Shown here: positions 33,683 to 42,469 of the stretch, one piece after another
Position numbering within the stretch: the first letter of the stretch is position 1
Layout of the letters: each line of letters begins with the position of its first letter
NCBI GenBank assembly: GCA_958352145.1
Contig: CATWNM010000006.1
Location: 6,989-70,988, forward strand
Length of the DNA stretch: 64,000 nucleotides
Reading direction: 5' to 3'
Source of the DNA: an uncultured Eubacteriales bacterium
GTDB lineage: Bacteria; Bacillota; Clostridia; Oscillospirales; CAG-272
Notes under the pieces: model-generated
What the model saw: the letters and a program-made list of their open reading frames with translations, nothing else
Told to the model about the DNA's origin: nothing
The model's database searches: none
Program-made: the position numbers and the translations under genes

Positions 33683-34237
33683 TCATCCCGAACCGTCCAC
33701 AGAAAAATCCAAATAAAAATACAATGCGGTTTCTTTGGCATACGGCGAACCCATATAAACCTTGGTGTCCGCGCCCCTGAGTTGAAATCCATATTGCAGA
33801 TAAAACCGGCAAGCGATGAGGTTGTTATCCTGCGTTTCAAGAAAAACGCCGTTTTTACCGCCGCTTCTGCCCCACCGCACCAGAGCGTCCATCAGCATAC
33901 CGCCAACGCCGCGCCGGCGGTGATTTTGGTCAACCGCAAAATCCTCGATTTGTACGTTGCCATTCCACCGTGTGTCCGCCCGGATAATGCCTGCGCACTG
34001 CCCGCACCGCATCGCCATGAAAGCGACTCGTTTGGGATTTTCTATGTATTCCGACGGCGCAAAAGCTTCGGCCGGATAAACCTTGCTCGTTTTCTGCGCA
34101 AACACCTCTTCCGTCCACGTCCATTTTACGCCGTCATAAGCAGGGACAAGACGTCCGATGACGTCAAAGGACTGCGCCGTCTCCGGTACGCTGCGCAGAT
34201 TCGTCTCATCCAGCCGCACGATACGATATGCCTCCAC
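33683..34237 (-). CDS. GNAT-family N-acetyltransferase
   Basis: 184 residues from GTG 34237, seven bases after AAGGAGG; the upstream ATG has no site. The GNAT core has the acetyl-CoA loop in VDQNHRRRGVGGMLMDALV (Q/R-x2-G-x-G/A-type) and FLETQDNNLIACRFYLQYGFQLRGAD at the C-terminal end. The substrate is not deducible. It is encoded 36 bases after rarA on the same strand. Confidence 0.85.
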   Translation of the reverse strand: MEAYRIVRLDETNLRSVPETAQSFDVIGRLVPAYDGVKWTWTEEVFAQKTSKVYPAEAFAPSEYIENPKRVAFMAMRCGQCAGIIRADTRWNGNVQIEDFAVDQNHRRRGVGGMLMDALVRWGRSGGKNGVFLETQDNNLIACRFYLQYGFQLRGADTKVYMGSPYAKETALYFYLDFSVDGSG

Positions 34238-34273
34238 AGTACGCCTCCTTCGCTGCAAAACGCACAGCGCCTT

Positions 34274-35503
34274 TCAGTTTTGTCCTTTGATCTTCTCCCA
34301 GTATTCTTTCGCCGCGCGCTCGACTTTGTTCTCCCCGTATTCATAATAGCGGCGGCCCTTGAGATCGTTTGGCAGGTACTGCTGGGGGACATAGTGATTC
34401 GGATAATCGTGCGGATACTTGTAGCCCTTGAACAGCGGGGAAACCAAATGCGCGGGAATCTCCTGTCCAAGACCCGACAAAAAGTCGTTTTTCGCGGCCG
34501 CATACGCCATGTACGCGCTGTTCGACTTCGGCGCAGTTGCGAGCGAAACCGTCAGATTGGAAAGCGGAATTGCGCCCTCCGGCAGTCCGAGTTCCTTGGC
34601 CGCATCGGTACAGGCTTTGGCTAAAATCGCGGCCTGCGGATAAGCCTGACCCACATCCTCGCTGGCGATGACCAGCAGTCTCCGGCAGGCAGACAAAAGA
34701 TCGCCGCCCTCAAGAATCCGCGCAAGATAAAAGACTGCGGCGTCCGGGTCTGAACCCCGGATCGACTTTTGCAGGCAGGAAAGCAAATTGTAATGCACAT
34801 CGCCCACGCGGTCAAAATTGCCGGTAAAAGTGGGCATAAAGCTTTTGACGTCCGCCTCGCCGATTCGTTCCTTTGCAACCGAGTAAACGTTTTCCAGCAC
34901 GCCGAGTGAAGCGCGGACATCTCCGCCGCCCGCCCCTGCGATAAAATCAAGCGCGGCATCGTCAATCTGCATATCCCGGCCGGTTTCCCGATTCAAAAGC
35001 GCAAGCCCGCGGTGCAGCGCGCGGCGGACGTCGGCCGCCGCAACCGGCTTGAATTCAAACACCGCGCAGCGGGAAAGGATCGCGCTGTACACGCAGAAAT
35101 ACGGATTGTCGGTCGTGGAAGCGATCAGCGTGATCCGCCCATCCTCAATATATTCCAAAAGCGACTGCTGCTGTTTGCGGTTGAAATACTGGATTTCATC
35201 CAAATACAAAAGCGTTCCCGCGGCGCCAAACATGTTTTTCGACTGTGCGATGACGTCCCGGACGTCCGAAAGCGAGGCGGTCGTCGCGTTGAGCCGATGC
35301 AGATCCATTGCGGACTGCTTTGCCACAATGCGCGCAGCGGTCGTCTTGCCGGTGCCGGGCGGCCCGAAAAAGATCATGTTGGTGATCCGGCCGCCCTCCG
35401 TCATCCGGCGGATCACGCCGTTTTTGCCGAACAGATGCGCCTGCCCGACGATCTCATCCAGCGTCTCAGGGCGAAGCCTGTCCGCCAGCGGTTGATTCTG
35501 CAT
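34274..35503 (-). CDS. rarA: Replication-associated recombination protein A (AAA+ ATPase)
   Basis: 409 residues from ATG 35503 (TATGGAGGCGGAGT before it). Walker A is GPPGTGKTTAARIVA, Walker B is LLYLDEIQYFNRKQQ, sensor 1 is IASTTDNPYF, and the C-terminal clamp-loader-like domain has SIRGSDPDAAVFYLARILEGGD and PKSNSAYMAYAAA. It acts at stalled replication forks. Normal length. Confidence 0.95.
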   Translation of the reverse strand: MQNQPLADRLRPETLDEIVGQAHLFGKNGVIRRMTEGGRITNMIFFGPPGTGKTTAARIVAKQSAMDLHRLNATTASLSDVRDVIAQSKNMFGAAGTLLYLDEIQYFNRKQQQSLLEYIEDGRITLIASTTDNPYFCVYSAILSRCAVFEFKPVAAADVRRALHRGLALLNRETGRDMQIDDAALDFIAGAGGGDVRASLGVLENVYSVAKERIGEADVKSFMPTFTGNFDRVGDVHYNLLSCLQKSIRGSDPDAAVFYLARILEGGDLLSACRRLLVIASEDVGQAYPQAAILAKACTDAAKELGLPEGAIPLSNLTVSLATAPKSNSAYMAYAAAKNDFLSGLGQEIPAHLVSPLFKGYKYPHDYPNHYVPQQYLPNDLKGRRYYEYGENKVERAAKEYWEKIKGQN

Positions 35504-35623
35504 ACTCCGCCTCCATAACCGCCGCAAAAGCGGCGAACCAAATATCAAATAAATATCCGTAAAAATCCGGCTCCGCCGCTTTTTTACACCTTACAACGCT
35601 GCGGCGCACGGCCGCTCCCCATT

Positions 35624-37753
35624 TCAGTTAATCGTGCTGCCAGCGCTTTCCAGTACGGACGAAACGCGCGCGCGCAAAGACGCGAGCGCCTCGCCCGCGA
35701 GCGACGGATTGTCTGCCAGCAGTCGACTGGCGGCTTCGGAAGCCTCTTCAAAAAGCCGGCTGTCGTTGCAGAGCGCCGACATGCGAAACTGCTTTTCTTC
35801 TCCGCTCTGCCGCGCATCCGACGCGCAGAGAAGATCGCCCGGCCCGCGCATTTTCAAATCCTGCTCGGCAATGGCAAAGCCGTCGGTGCTCGAGCACAAA
35901 AAGCGCAGGCGCTCTCTTGCGCGCTCGGACTTGGAATCGGATACGAGGATACAATAGGACTTCCGTTTTCCTCGTCCGACCCGGCCGCGGAGCTGATGAA
36001 TTTGAGACAAACCGAAGCGTTCCGCATTTTCGATTATCATCAGCGCCGCGTTTGGAACGTCGACGCCCACCTCAATCACCGTAGTCGAAACCAAAATATG
36101 AATCTCTCCGGCGGCAAAGCGCGTCATAACCGCCTGCTTTTCGGCTGCGCGCAGCCGTCCGTGCATACAGGCAACCGTATACTGCGGAAAACGTGCGGCA
36201 AGCGTCTTCGCATGTTCCACAGCGGAATGCACCGGCGCCTCCTCCGGCAAAGCGCCCCCGAACACGCCGACCATCTGCGCGCCGGCCTCAGCGTCGTCCT
36301 GCGGCTGCTCCACGGCGGGACAGACGACGTATACCTGCCCGCCGTCCGCCACCTGCTTTTCGATAAACGCATTTAGACGCGCGCGATAGCGCTCGTCCAC
36401 CAAAAAGGTCTCCACCGGCTTTCGTCCGGGCGGCAGCTCGTCCACACGCGAAATATCCAGATCTCCGTACAGCACCAGCGCAAGCGTACGCGGAATCGGC
36501 GTCGCGCTCATGACCAGCATGTGCGCGCGGGGCGCGCGTTCCAGCAGCGCCGCCCGCTGGCGCACGCCGAAACGCTGCTGCTCATCCGCGATCACGAGGC
36601 CAAGCTGTGAAAAACGCACGTCTTCCTCAAGCAGCGCATGCGTGCCTACCACGATCTGAATCGTTCCGTCCGCGAGCGCTTCTTTCACGCGACGTTTTGC
36701 GGCGGCCGTCATCCCGCCGGTGAGCTTTCCGCACACAAAACCAAACGGCGCAAACAGCATGGACAAGGTCGCATAATGCTGTTCAGCAAGAATCTCAGTC
36801 GGCGCAAGCATCGCCGCCTGCGCGCCGCTGCGCACGGCAAAAAAGAGCGCGGCCGCCGCGCAAACCGTTTTTCCGCTTCCGACATCGCCGACCACGATCC
36901 GCGACATGCGCGGCGCGTCTTCGCCCATACCGGCACAAAGATCCCCCGCAATTTCCGCAATTGTGCGCCGCTGCGCACCGGTGGGCGCAAACGGCAACGC
37001 TGCATAAAAGGGCGAAGGATCCGCATCGCGCATCCGGAGCGCATGCGCGCGCAGCCGCGAGCCGCGCTGCAGCCGCGCCGCGACCGCCGCCTCAAAAAGC
37101 TCGTCAAAGGCAATCCGGCGCGCAGCGCGGTCCAGTGCGGCGAGGCTTTCCGGCATATGGATATTTTCCATTGCATAAACCGCGGCAGCCAGATTATACG
37201 ACGCGCGAATTTCGGCGGGCAGCGGCTCAGGAATCTCATTTTTGCAGAGTTCCAGCGCTTTTCGCACACAATCGCGCAGGATCCGCTTGTTCAGCCCCGC
37301 CGCAAGGCGGTATACCGGATACAATTCAGGCAGCGGCACGTTTTCAAAATACCGCTCCGCCGTAGGAGACGCGAGAGAGAACCTGCCCGCGCGCGCACAC
37401 AGGCTCCCGTAAAAGCGATAGGTCTCGCCGACTTGAAATTTATCCTTGACATAGGGCTGATTGAAATAAGCGATCTCGGCCGAAGCGCTCGAGTCGAACG
37501 CGCGGAACCGAACGATCGTCCGCCCGCCGGGCAGGCGCGCGCGGTTTGGCTGCGAAGCCACAGTCAAAATATAGGACTGAGGTTTCCCGGGCACGCCATC
37601 CGCCAGCGCCGTAACCACGCCTCGATTTTCATAGCGCGTCGGGAAATGCCGCAAAAGCTCGCCGAGCGTGCGGATCGACAGCTTTTCAAACGCCGCGGCC
37701 GTACGCACGCCGACGCCGGACAACACCGACACCGGCTTTTCCAGATTTCCCAT
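35624..37753 (-). CDS. recG: ATP-dependent DNA helicase RecG
   Basis: 709 residues from ATG 37753 (after GAGGGAAGTCGG). The wedge/OB domain is residues 1-160 (LSGVGVRTAAAFEKLSI). The helicase domain has Walker A GDVGSGKTVCAAAAL, DEQQRFGVRQR in place of DExH, MSATPIPRTLALVLYGD, VSTTVIEVGVDVPNAA and QIHQLRGRVGRG. It regresses stalled forks and branch-migrates Holliday junctions. It follows the second AlgX-like gene by 16 bases, so it may be co-transcribed with the MBOAT pair. Confidence 0.96.
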   Translation of the reverse strand: MGNLEKPVSVLSGVGVRTAAAFEKLSIRTLGELLRHFPTRYENRGVVTALADGVPGKPQSYILTVASQPNRARLPGGRTIVRFRAFDSSASAEIAYFNQPYVKDKFQVGETYRFYGSLCARAGRFSLASPTAERYFENVPLPELYPVYRLAAGLNKRILRDCVRKALELCKNEIPEPLPAEIRASYNLAAAVYAMENIHMPESLAALDRAARRIAFDELFEAAVAARLQRGSRLRAHALRMRDADPSPFYAALPFAPTGAQRRTIAEIAGDLCAGMGEDAPRMSRIVVGDVGSGKTVCAAAALFFAVRSGAQAAMLAPTEILAEQHYATLSMLFAPFGFVCGKLTGGMTAAAKRRVKEALADGTIQIVVGTHALLEEDVRFSQLGLVIADEQQRFGVRQRAALLERAPRAHMLVMSATPIPRTLALVLYGDLDISRVDELPPGRKPVETFLVDERYRARLNAFIEKQVADGGQVYVVCPAVEQPQDDAEAGAQMVGVFGGALPEEAPVHSAVEHAKTLAARFPQYTVACMHGRLRAAEKQAVMTRFAAGEIHILVSTTVIEVGVDVPNAALMIIENAERFGLSQIHQLRGRVGRGKRKSYCILVSDSKSERARERLRFLCSSTDGFAIAEQDLKMRGPGDLLCASDARQSGEEKQFRMSALCNDSRLFEEASEAASRLLADNPSLAGEALASLRARVSSVLESAGSTIN

Positions 37754-37769
37754 CCGACTTCCCTCTCTT

Positions 37770-38828
37770 TCACATTTCCAATTTGCACAAAATCTCGCTC
37801 CCGGCCAGCGTGTCGATCCCAAACAAAAATAAAACCGCCGCATATTCGTTTTCCTCGGTCAGCGCCTGCACAGAAAGATCCGTATAACGCAGATCGACCA
37901 GATCCAGATCGAAGTGCCGTGCCAAAAAGGGCGCGACCGCGCTCGCGTAGCTGTCCCGCACGATCAAAAGCCGCGGGCGACTTTCCCCGCCGGTAATCTC
38001 CAGCCTGCCCGCGCTGCCGCCGAGGAATACCGAATATTTGTCGACGCCAAACAGCATTTCTTCAAAATACAGTCCTTGATGCGTGCTGCCGGTATCAAAA
38101 TTTTTCACACAGAGCGCACTGTCCCCGCGATAGCGGTACAGCGCGATGGTATCCTTTGTCTCGACCAGCAAGCGGCGCGCGTCGCTCCCCGAAAAGGCAC
38201 TGCTGACGACCGAAATCGAGAAATCCGACGCGCCAAAAGGCGTATAGCCAAGCGGCACTCCCAAAGCGGCATAGCAGTAGTATGCGCCGAGCGAGGTCAG
38301 GTGCCGGTCCCCGCGATAATAAATATATTTGCCGATCCCCCCCGCATAGCGCAGCGCCGGAAACACATCCACTTTTGTCAAGTTGCTCTGCCGGAAAATT
38401 TCCACCAGTTCTTCTCGCTCCGAGGCGTAAAAGCGGGGCGTATACTCCGTCAGAATATCCAGCTTGCTGCCGGCCAGCAGCGTATACACGGGCAGCGCAG
38501 ACCGGGCTTCGAAAGCCGAAATCGCCCGGAGGTTTTCTGAGAGCGTCTCCGCGCAAGCCACTTCCTCGGAAAAAAGGACGCCGCCGCGCCCGAAAAACGC
38601 GCCGCCGTATTCGTTTTTTCCGAGCAGAAGCTCCGCGTCCCGATTAAATCGCAAAAGCGCGCACCGCAAAGGAAGCCGGCCGCAAAGCCACCCATCCAGG
38701 CTTTCAGACGCAGACGCGCGCGGCGCGCGGTCCTCCTCCGACAGCCGCTCGGGCGCCAGGCCAAAAAGCGCGCAGAAAAACAAGCACAGCGAGAGGCAAA
38801 GACTCACCAGAGAAAACGCCTTATCCAT
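37770..38828 (-). CDS. DHHW/AlgX-like SGNH protein, second copy
   Basis: 352 residues. An N-terminal signal anchor (residues 5-25) precedes an extracellular domain. GKYIYYRGDRHLTSLGAYY corresponds to the Asp/His motif, and PRLLIVRDSYASAVAPFL holds the Ser. TLLAGSKLDIL may be the counterpart of the first block. It is related to the copy at 20255-21352 in layout and motifs but strongly diverged. The MBOAT gene is 12 bases upstream. Confidence 0.75.
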   Translation of the reverse strand: MDKAFSLVSLCLSLCLFFCALFGLAPERLSEEDRAPRASASESLDGWLCGRLPLRCALLRFNRDAELLLGKNEYGGAFFGRGGVLFSEEVACAETLSENLRAISAFEARSALPVYTLLAGSKLDILTEYTPRFYASEREELVEIFRQSNLTKVDVFPALRYAGGIGKYIYYRGDRHLTSLGAYYCYAALGVPLGYTPFGASDFSISVVSSAFSGSDARRLLVETKDTIALYRYRGDSALCVKNFDTGSTHQGLYFEEMLFGVDKYSVFLGGSAGRLEITGGESRPRLLIVRDSYASAVAPFLARHFDLDLVDLRYTDLSVQALTEENEYAAVLFLFGIDTLAGSEILCKLEM

Positions 38829-38840
38829 GTTCCCGCCTCC

Positions 38841-40103
38841 TTAAAAAGCCGCGTACCAAAACGGCGCACCGCCGCCTGCGGCCATACAGGAAAGCGCGAG
38901 TATGTAAGCTGCGGCGCAGAGAAAATAGAGGGGCAGCCGCACATGTTTCCGCCACAACCGCTCACCGGCATTCCGGACAAGCGGCGTTGCCAGTACGCTG
39001 CAAAGCAGGAAAAACGGCAGCAGCCGGTACAAATCATACAAGTCCGCCCGGCAATACAGCAGCGTGCCGCCGCCGCAGAACAGCCGCTGGGCAAACGAAG
39101 CCGCAAAGCGAACGCTTGGCGAGAAGAAAAAAATCCAGCCGAGCGAAACGAGTAAAAAGGTTCCAAGCCGACCGATCGAAAACGTTTTCGGAAGAACAAA
39201 CTTTTCCAGCGCGGTCAGCGCAAAGCAATACAGTCCCCATAGAAGAAAGCAAAGCGTCGCTCCATGAAAGAGGGCGGCAAAAAGCCAAACTGCGGCAAGC
39301 GCGAAAAGCTGCCGAGGCAGGCCGCGCGCGCTGCCGCCGAGCGGAATATACATATAATCTCGAAACCAGCGTCCAAGAGAAATATGCCACCGCCCAAAGA
39401 ACGCGCAGACCGAGCGCGAAATATACGGATACGAAAAGTTTTCCGCCAATGAAAAGCCGAAAATACCGGCGCTTCCAAGCGCCATATCGCTGTATCCGGA
39501 AAAATCAAAATAAACATACAGCGTATACGCAAACAGCGCCATCACAGCGGAAAGGCAGGTCGAACCGTCCAAAAAGTCCCGGTGCAAAAGAAGCAGCGCA
39601 TCGGCGAAAAAAAGTTTTTTTACAAGGCCGGCGCAAAAACGCAAAATACCGCCTGCAATGCGTGAAAAATCCGGCTGCGCGGGCAGACACAGCGCAGGGT
39701 ACATCTCAGCGTAGCGCGTGACCGGCCCCATAGCCGCCGCGGGAAAAAAGAGCAGATAAGCAAAGATCCGAACAGGGCTGCGCTCCCCTGTGCTATCCGC
39801 CAAAAAAGAGATCGCCCGAAAAAAGAAAAAGGAAATGCCAAGCGGCAAAAAGCCAGCCGACTTGCAAAGGCAAAACAGCGCGGCCAAAACGGCAATACCA
39901 ACCGCCGGACGAAAGCGCGACAAAATGCAAACCAACGCGCAGCAAAGGGGCAGTGCAAAAAACCATTTTCCGGCAGCGAAATAATAAAATAACAAATTGA
40001 AAACGCAAAGCGCAATATTTCTCAGCCGAAAGGGTATACTATAATATACGGAAGCGCTCACGGGCAAAAACGCGAGCAGAAAAAAGGGCGAATAGAAAGT
40101 CAC
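38841..40103 (-). CDS. MBOAT-family membrane O-acyltransferase, second copy
   Basis: 420 residues with about 10 membrane helices. The AlgI/DltB block WHISLGRWFRDYMYIPLGG and the active-site region ALFHGATLCFLLWGLYCF with its His are present, although the Trp of the usual FWHG is replaced (LFHG). It forms the second MBOAT/AlgX-like pair in the same orientation. The partner polymer may differ from that of the first pair. It is upstream of recG in the same direction. Confidence 0.9.
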   Translation of the reverse strand: MTFYSPFFLLAFLPVSASVYYSIPFRLRNIALCVFNLLFYYFAAGKWFFALPLCCALVCILSRFRPAVGIAVLAALFCLCKSAGFLPLGISFFFFRAISFLADSTGERSPVRIFAYLLFFPAAAMGPVTRYAEMYPALCLPAQPDFSRIAGGILRFCAGLVKKLFFADALLLLHRDFLDGSTCLSAVMALFAYTLYVYFDFSGYSDMALGSAGIFGFSLAENFSYPYISRSVCAFFGRWHISLGRWFRDYMYIPLGGSARGLPRQLFALAAVWLFAALFHGATLCFLLWGLYCFALTALEKFVLPKTFSIGRLGTFLLVSLGWIFFFSPSVRFAASFAQRLFCGGGTLLYCRADLYDLYRLLPFFLLCSVLATPLVRNAGERLWRKHVRLPLYFLCAAAYILALSCMAAGGGAPFWYAAF

Positions 40104-40222
40104 CGTTTCTCTCCCTAAATTTTTTAATCATTCAATAAATTCCGTATAGTATATATATTCAGTTCTATTATACACGATTCCTTTCAAAATGGAAACACTT
40201 TTTTATTTTTTGAGAAAACATC

Positions 40223-40251
40223 TTGCAAAGAAAAACACACGGCTGTATAAT
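40223..40251 (+). promoter_or_regulatory. Promoter of the small-protein/sulfatase unit
   Basis: TTGCAA (40223-40228) and TATAAT (40246-40251) are 17 bases apart and end 23 bases before the start codon of the 79-residue protein. Confidence 0.65.
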
Positions 40252-40274
40252 AAATTTGATCAGGAGGAATTTTC

Positions 40275-40514
40275 ATGAACAGGAAAATAACTGTCGCTTG
40301 GGTCAAGGCAAAACGCCTGAAAAGAAAAATCTCCGGCATGCTGAACCGCCGTTTTGACATCTCGATCTCGCTCGGACGCAGAAAAAATCCCGCAAACCCG
40401 ATCCTGTCCGTCCGCCTGCAAGGAGAAATTCCAAAAGAGCTTGTGGCTTTTTTCGCCCTGCTCGGCGTGACCTCGTTTTTTTGCGCCTTGGTTAAACTTT
40501 TGCGCAGACTCTAA
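40275..40514 (+). CDS. Small basic membrane-anchored protein, unknown
   Basis: 79 residues; ATG 40275 follows AGGAGG. The first 50 residues are basic and partly beta (VAWVKAKRLKRKISGMLN; ISISLGRRKNPANPILSVRL). Residues 56-74 form a C-terminal membrane helix (LVAFFALLGVTSFFCALVK) ending in LLRRL. It sits alone behind a good promoter and 90 bases upstream of a sulfatase. No known family. Ribosome site and promoter support expression. Confidence 0.6.
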   Translation: MNRKITVAWVKAKRLKRKISGMLNRRFDISISLGRRKNPANPILSVRLQGEIPKELVAFFALLGVTSFFCALVKLLRRL

Positions 40515-40604
40515 CCGGCAGTCCATGCAAAAGATCTTTTCGCTTTCGGCAAGCTCATGAAAAAGTCCTTCTCTGTACATTATTTATATTCAGGAGGAAC
40601 CATC

Positions 40605-42083
40605 ATGGAACAGGACGCAAAGCCAAATATATTATGGCTTTGTACAGACCAACAGCGATTCGACACGCTCGGATGCTACGGAAACAAATTTGTGCACACG
40701 CCAAATCTTGACCGTCTGGCAGCCTCCGGCGTGCGCTTTGCCAACGCGTATGCGCAGAATCCGGTATGCACACCGAGCCGCGCTTCATTTCTAACCGGGC
40801 GGTATCCTCACATCTGCCGCGCGCGGCAGAACGGCGTGGACATTCCCGAAAGCGAAACGCTCGTCACGCGTCTTCTGCATGACGCAGGTTACATAGGCGG
40901 ACTGTCCGGCAAGCTACACCTCTCCACCTGCAACTACTCCGTATGCAAAATTTCCGAGCGCCGGATCAACGACGGATACGATTACTTTGCATGGAGCCAC
41001 GGGCACGGGCCGCAGCACGACTGGCCGATGCACGCGTACATCATGTGGCTGAAAAGCCAGGGTATAGAATATGCCAATCCCCGGAAAGAAGACTGCAAAT
41101 ATGTTCGCACCGGCATGCCCGCCGAATATCACCAGACCAAATGGTGCGCGGACCGCGCGATTGAATTTATTGACAACGTAAAAGATTTCGGGCAGCCCTG
41201 GTTCTTCTCGTTCAACTGCTTCGACCCGCACCATGCTTTCGATCCCCCGCCGGAATATCTGGAGCGCTATATGCCCATTCTAGACGAAATTCCGCTGCCC
41301 AACTACGTCGAGGGCGAACTCGACGACAAATCACCGTTCCAGCGCAGAGACCATGTCGGCGCCTACGGAGTCAAGGGGAGCTTTGCGTATGACAAGATGA
41401 CCGCGCGCGATCACCGCTTGATTCGAGCCGCATACTGGGCGATGTGCGACTTTATCGACGTACAGGTCGGCCGGATGCTTGATTATCTGGAACAGTCCGG
41501 GCAGCTTGAAAACACGATCATTCTTTTCCACTCGGATCACGGCGAAAATCTGGGCGACCACGGCATGTATCTGAAAGGTCCGTACTTCTATGAGAACTGT
41601 GTGCACGTCCCGCTGATCGTTTCCTGGAAAGATAAATTCCTCAGCGGCGTCACAAGCGACGCGCTGGTGGAACTGACCGATCTTGCGCCCACGCTGCTCG
41701 AGGCCTGCGGTCTGCCGCAGGAGAAGGGCATGCAGGGACGCTCGCTCTATGATCTTTTGACCGGTAAAGCGCCGCTTGACGTCTTCCGCGATAACGTATA
41801 TTCCGAATTTTGTAAGTTTATAGAGAACGCGGCGCCGGACGAATTTTGCACTATGATCCGCGAGGGCAATTATAAGCTGACAAAAATCCATTACGTTCCG
41901 GATAAACTGAACGAGCATCCCTGCGCGGGAGAATTGTACGACCTCGCGGCGGATCCGACGGAAACTCATAATCTCTATAACGACCCGTCTAAAGCGGAAA
42001 TCAAACTGCATCTGCTGGAATTGATGTGCGACCGTATCGCGATGACCTGCGATCCCATCCCGTTCAACAAAGCGCCATGGTAA
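40605..42083 (+). CDS. Type I sulfatase (formylglycine-dependent)
   Basis: 492 residues from ATG 40605, after AGGAGGAACCATC; the longer frame crosses that site. The alkaline-phosphatase-fold motifs are NILWLCTDQQRFDTLGCYGN (metal Asp) and CTPSRASFLTGRYPH, where Cys is converted to formylglycine. HSDHGENLGDHGMYLKG holds the second metal/His set. It has no signal peptide, so it is cytoplasmic and would act on imported sulfated sugars or on other small esters. It needs an activating enzyme (anSME) that is not in the window. A phosphonate hydrolase-like activity is possible. Confidence 0.9.
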   Translation: MEQDAKPNILWLCTDQQRFDTLGCYGNKFVHTPNLDRLAASGVRFANAYAQNPVCTPSRASFLTGRYPHICRARQNGVDIPESETLVTRLLHDAGYIGGLSGKLHLSTCNYSVCKISERRINDGYDYFAWSHGHGPQHDWPMHAYIMWLKSQGIEYANPRKEDCKYVRTGMPAEYHQTKWCADRAIEFIDNVKDFGQPWFFSFNCFDPHHAFDPPPEYLERYMPILDEIPLPNYVEGELDDKSPFQRRDHVGAYGVKGSFAYDKMTARDHRLIRAAYWAMCDFIDVQVGRMLDYLEQSGQLENTIILFHSDHGENLGDHGMYLKGPYFYENCVHVPLIVSWKDKFLSGVTSDALVELTDLAPTLLEACGLPQEKGMQGRSLYDLLTGKAPLDVFRDNVYSEFCKFIENAAPDEFCTMIREGNYKLTKIHYVPDKLNEHPCAGELYDLAADPTETHNLYNDPSKAEIKLHLLELMCDRIAMTCDPIPFNKAPW

Positions 42084-42159
42084 GTGCTGGGTGTAAAAGC
42101 TGATGCATCCAGTCATGTTCAATATGAAATTATATACTTAGTAAACCGTCTTGCAAACG

Positions 42160-42195
42160 TCAAATGAGCGCTCAAAAATGAGCGCTCATTTGAGT
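42160..42195. terminator. Hairpin downstream of the sulfatase
   Basis: CAAATGAGCGCTCA and TGAGCGCTCATTTG pair around a short loop. The internal AGCGCT makes it self-complementary twice over. No T-run follows, so its use as a terminator is uncertain. Confidence 0.5.
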
Positions 42196-42469
42196 CTATC
42201 GACAACCAAAGATTTTCTGGCAGAAAGAGTTTGGTGCGCTCGCGCCGCGCGCCGCTGTGCGATACTTGCAAAATCCAAATGCGCATCCAGAGCGGCGCAT
42301 GTCCGCTCTGGATGCCTTTTTTACCGAATTGCCTGTTTCCTGCAGAAAAGGCCCCGCTGCCATCCGATGCGCAAAATGCCGTTTGGTCTTGCATAGGCAG
42401 ACCACACTGTGCTATTCTTTTTACATGCCTGCCGGTAAGGCAAATAAACAGCGCAAAAAGGTGTATACA
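42196..42469. other. Intergenic stretch before the Lys/Arg/Tyr-repeat gene
   Basis: About 270 bases with no convincing gene. An open frame continues upstream from the repeat protein, but it has no ribosome site and poor codon character. A weak TTGCAT/TATTCT pair (about 42390-42420) could be a promoter. Confidence 0.4.
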
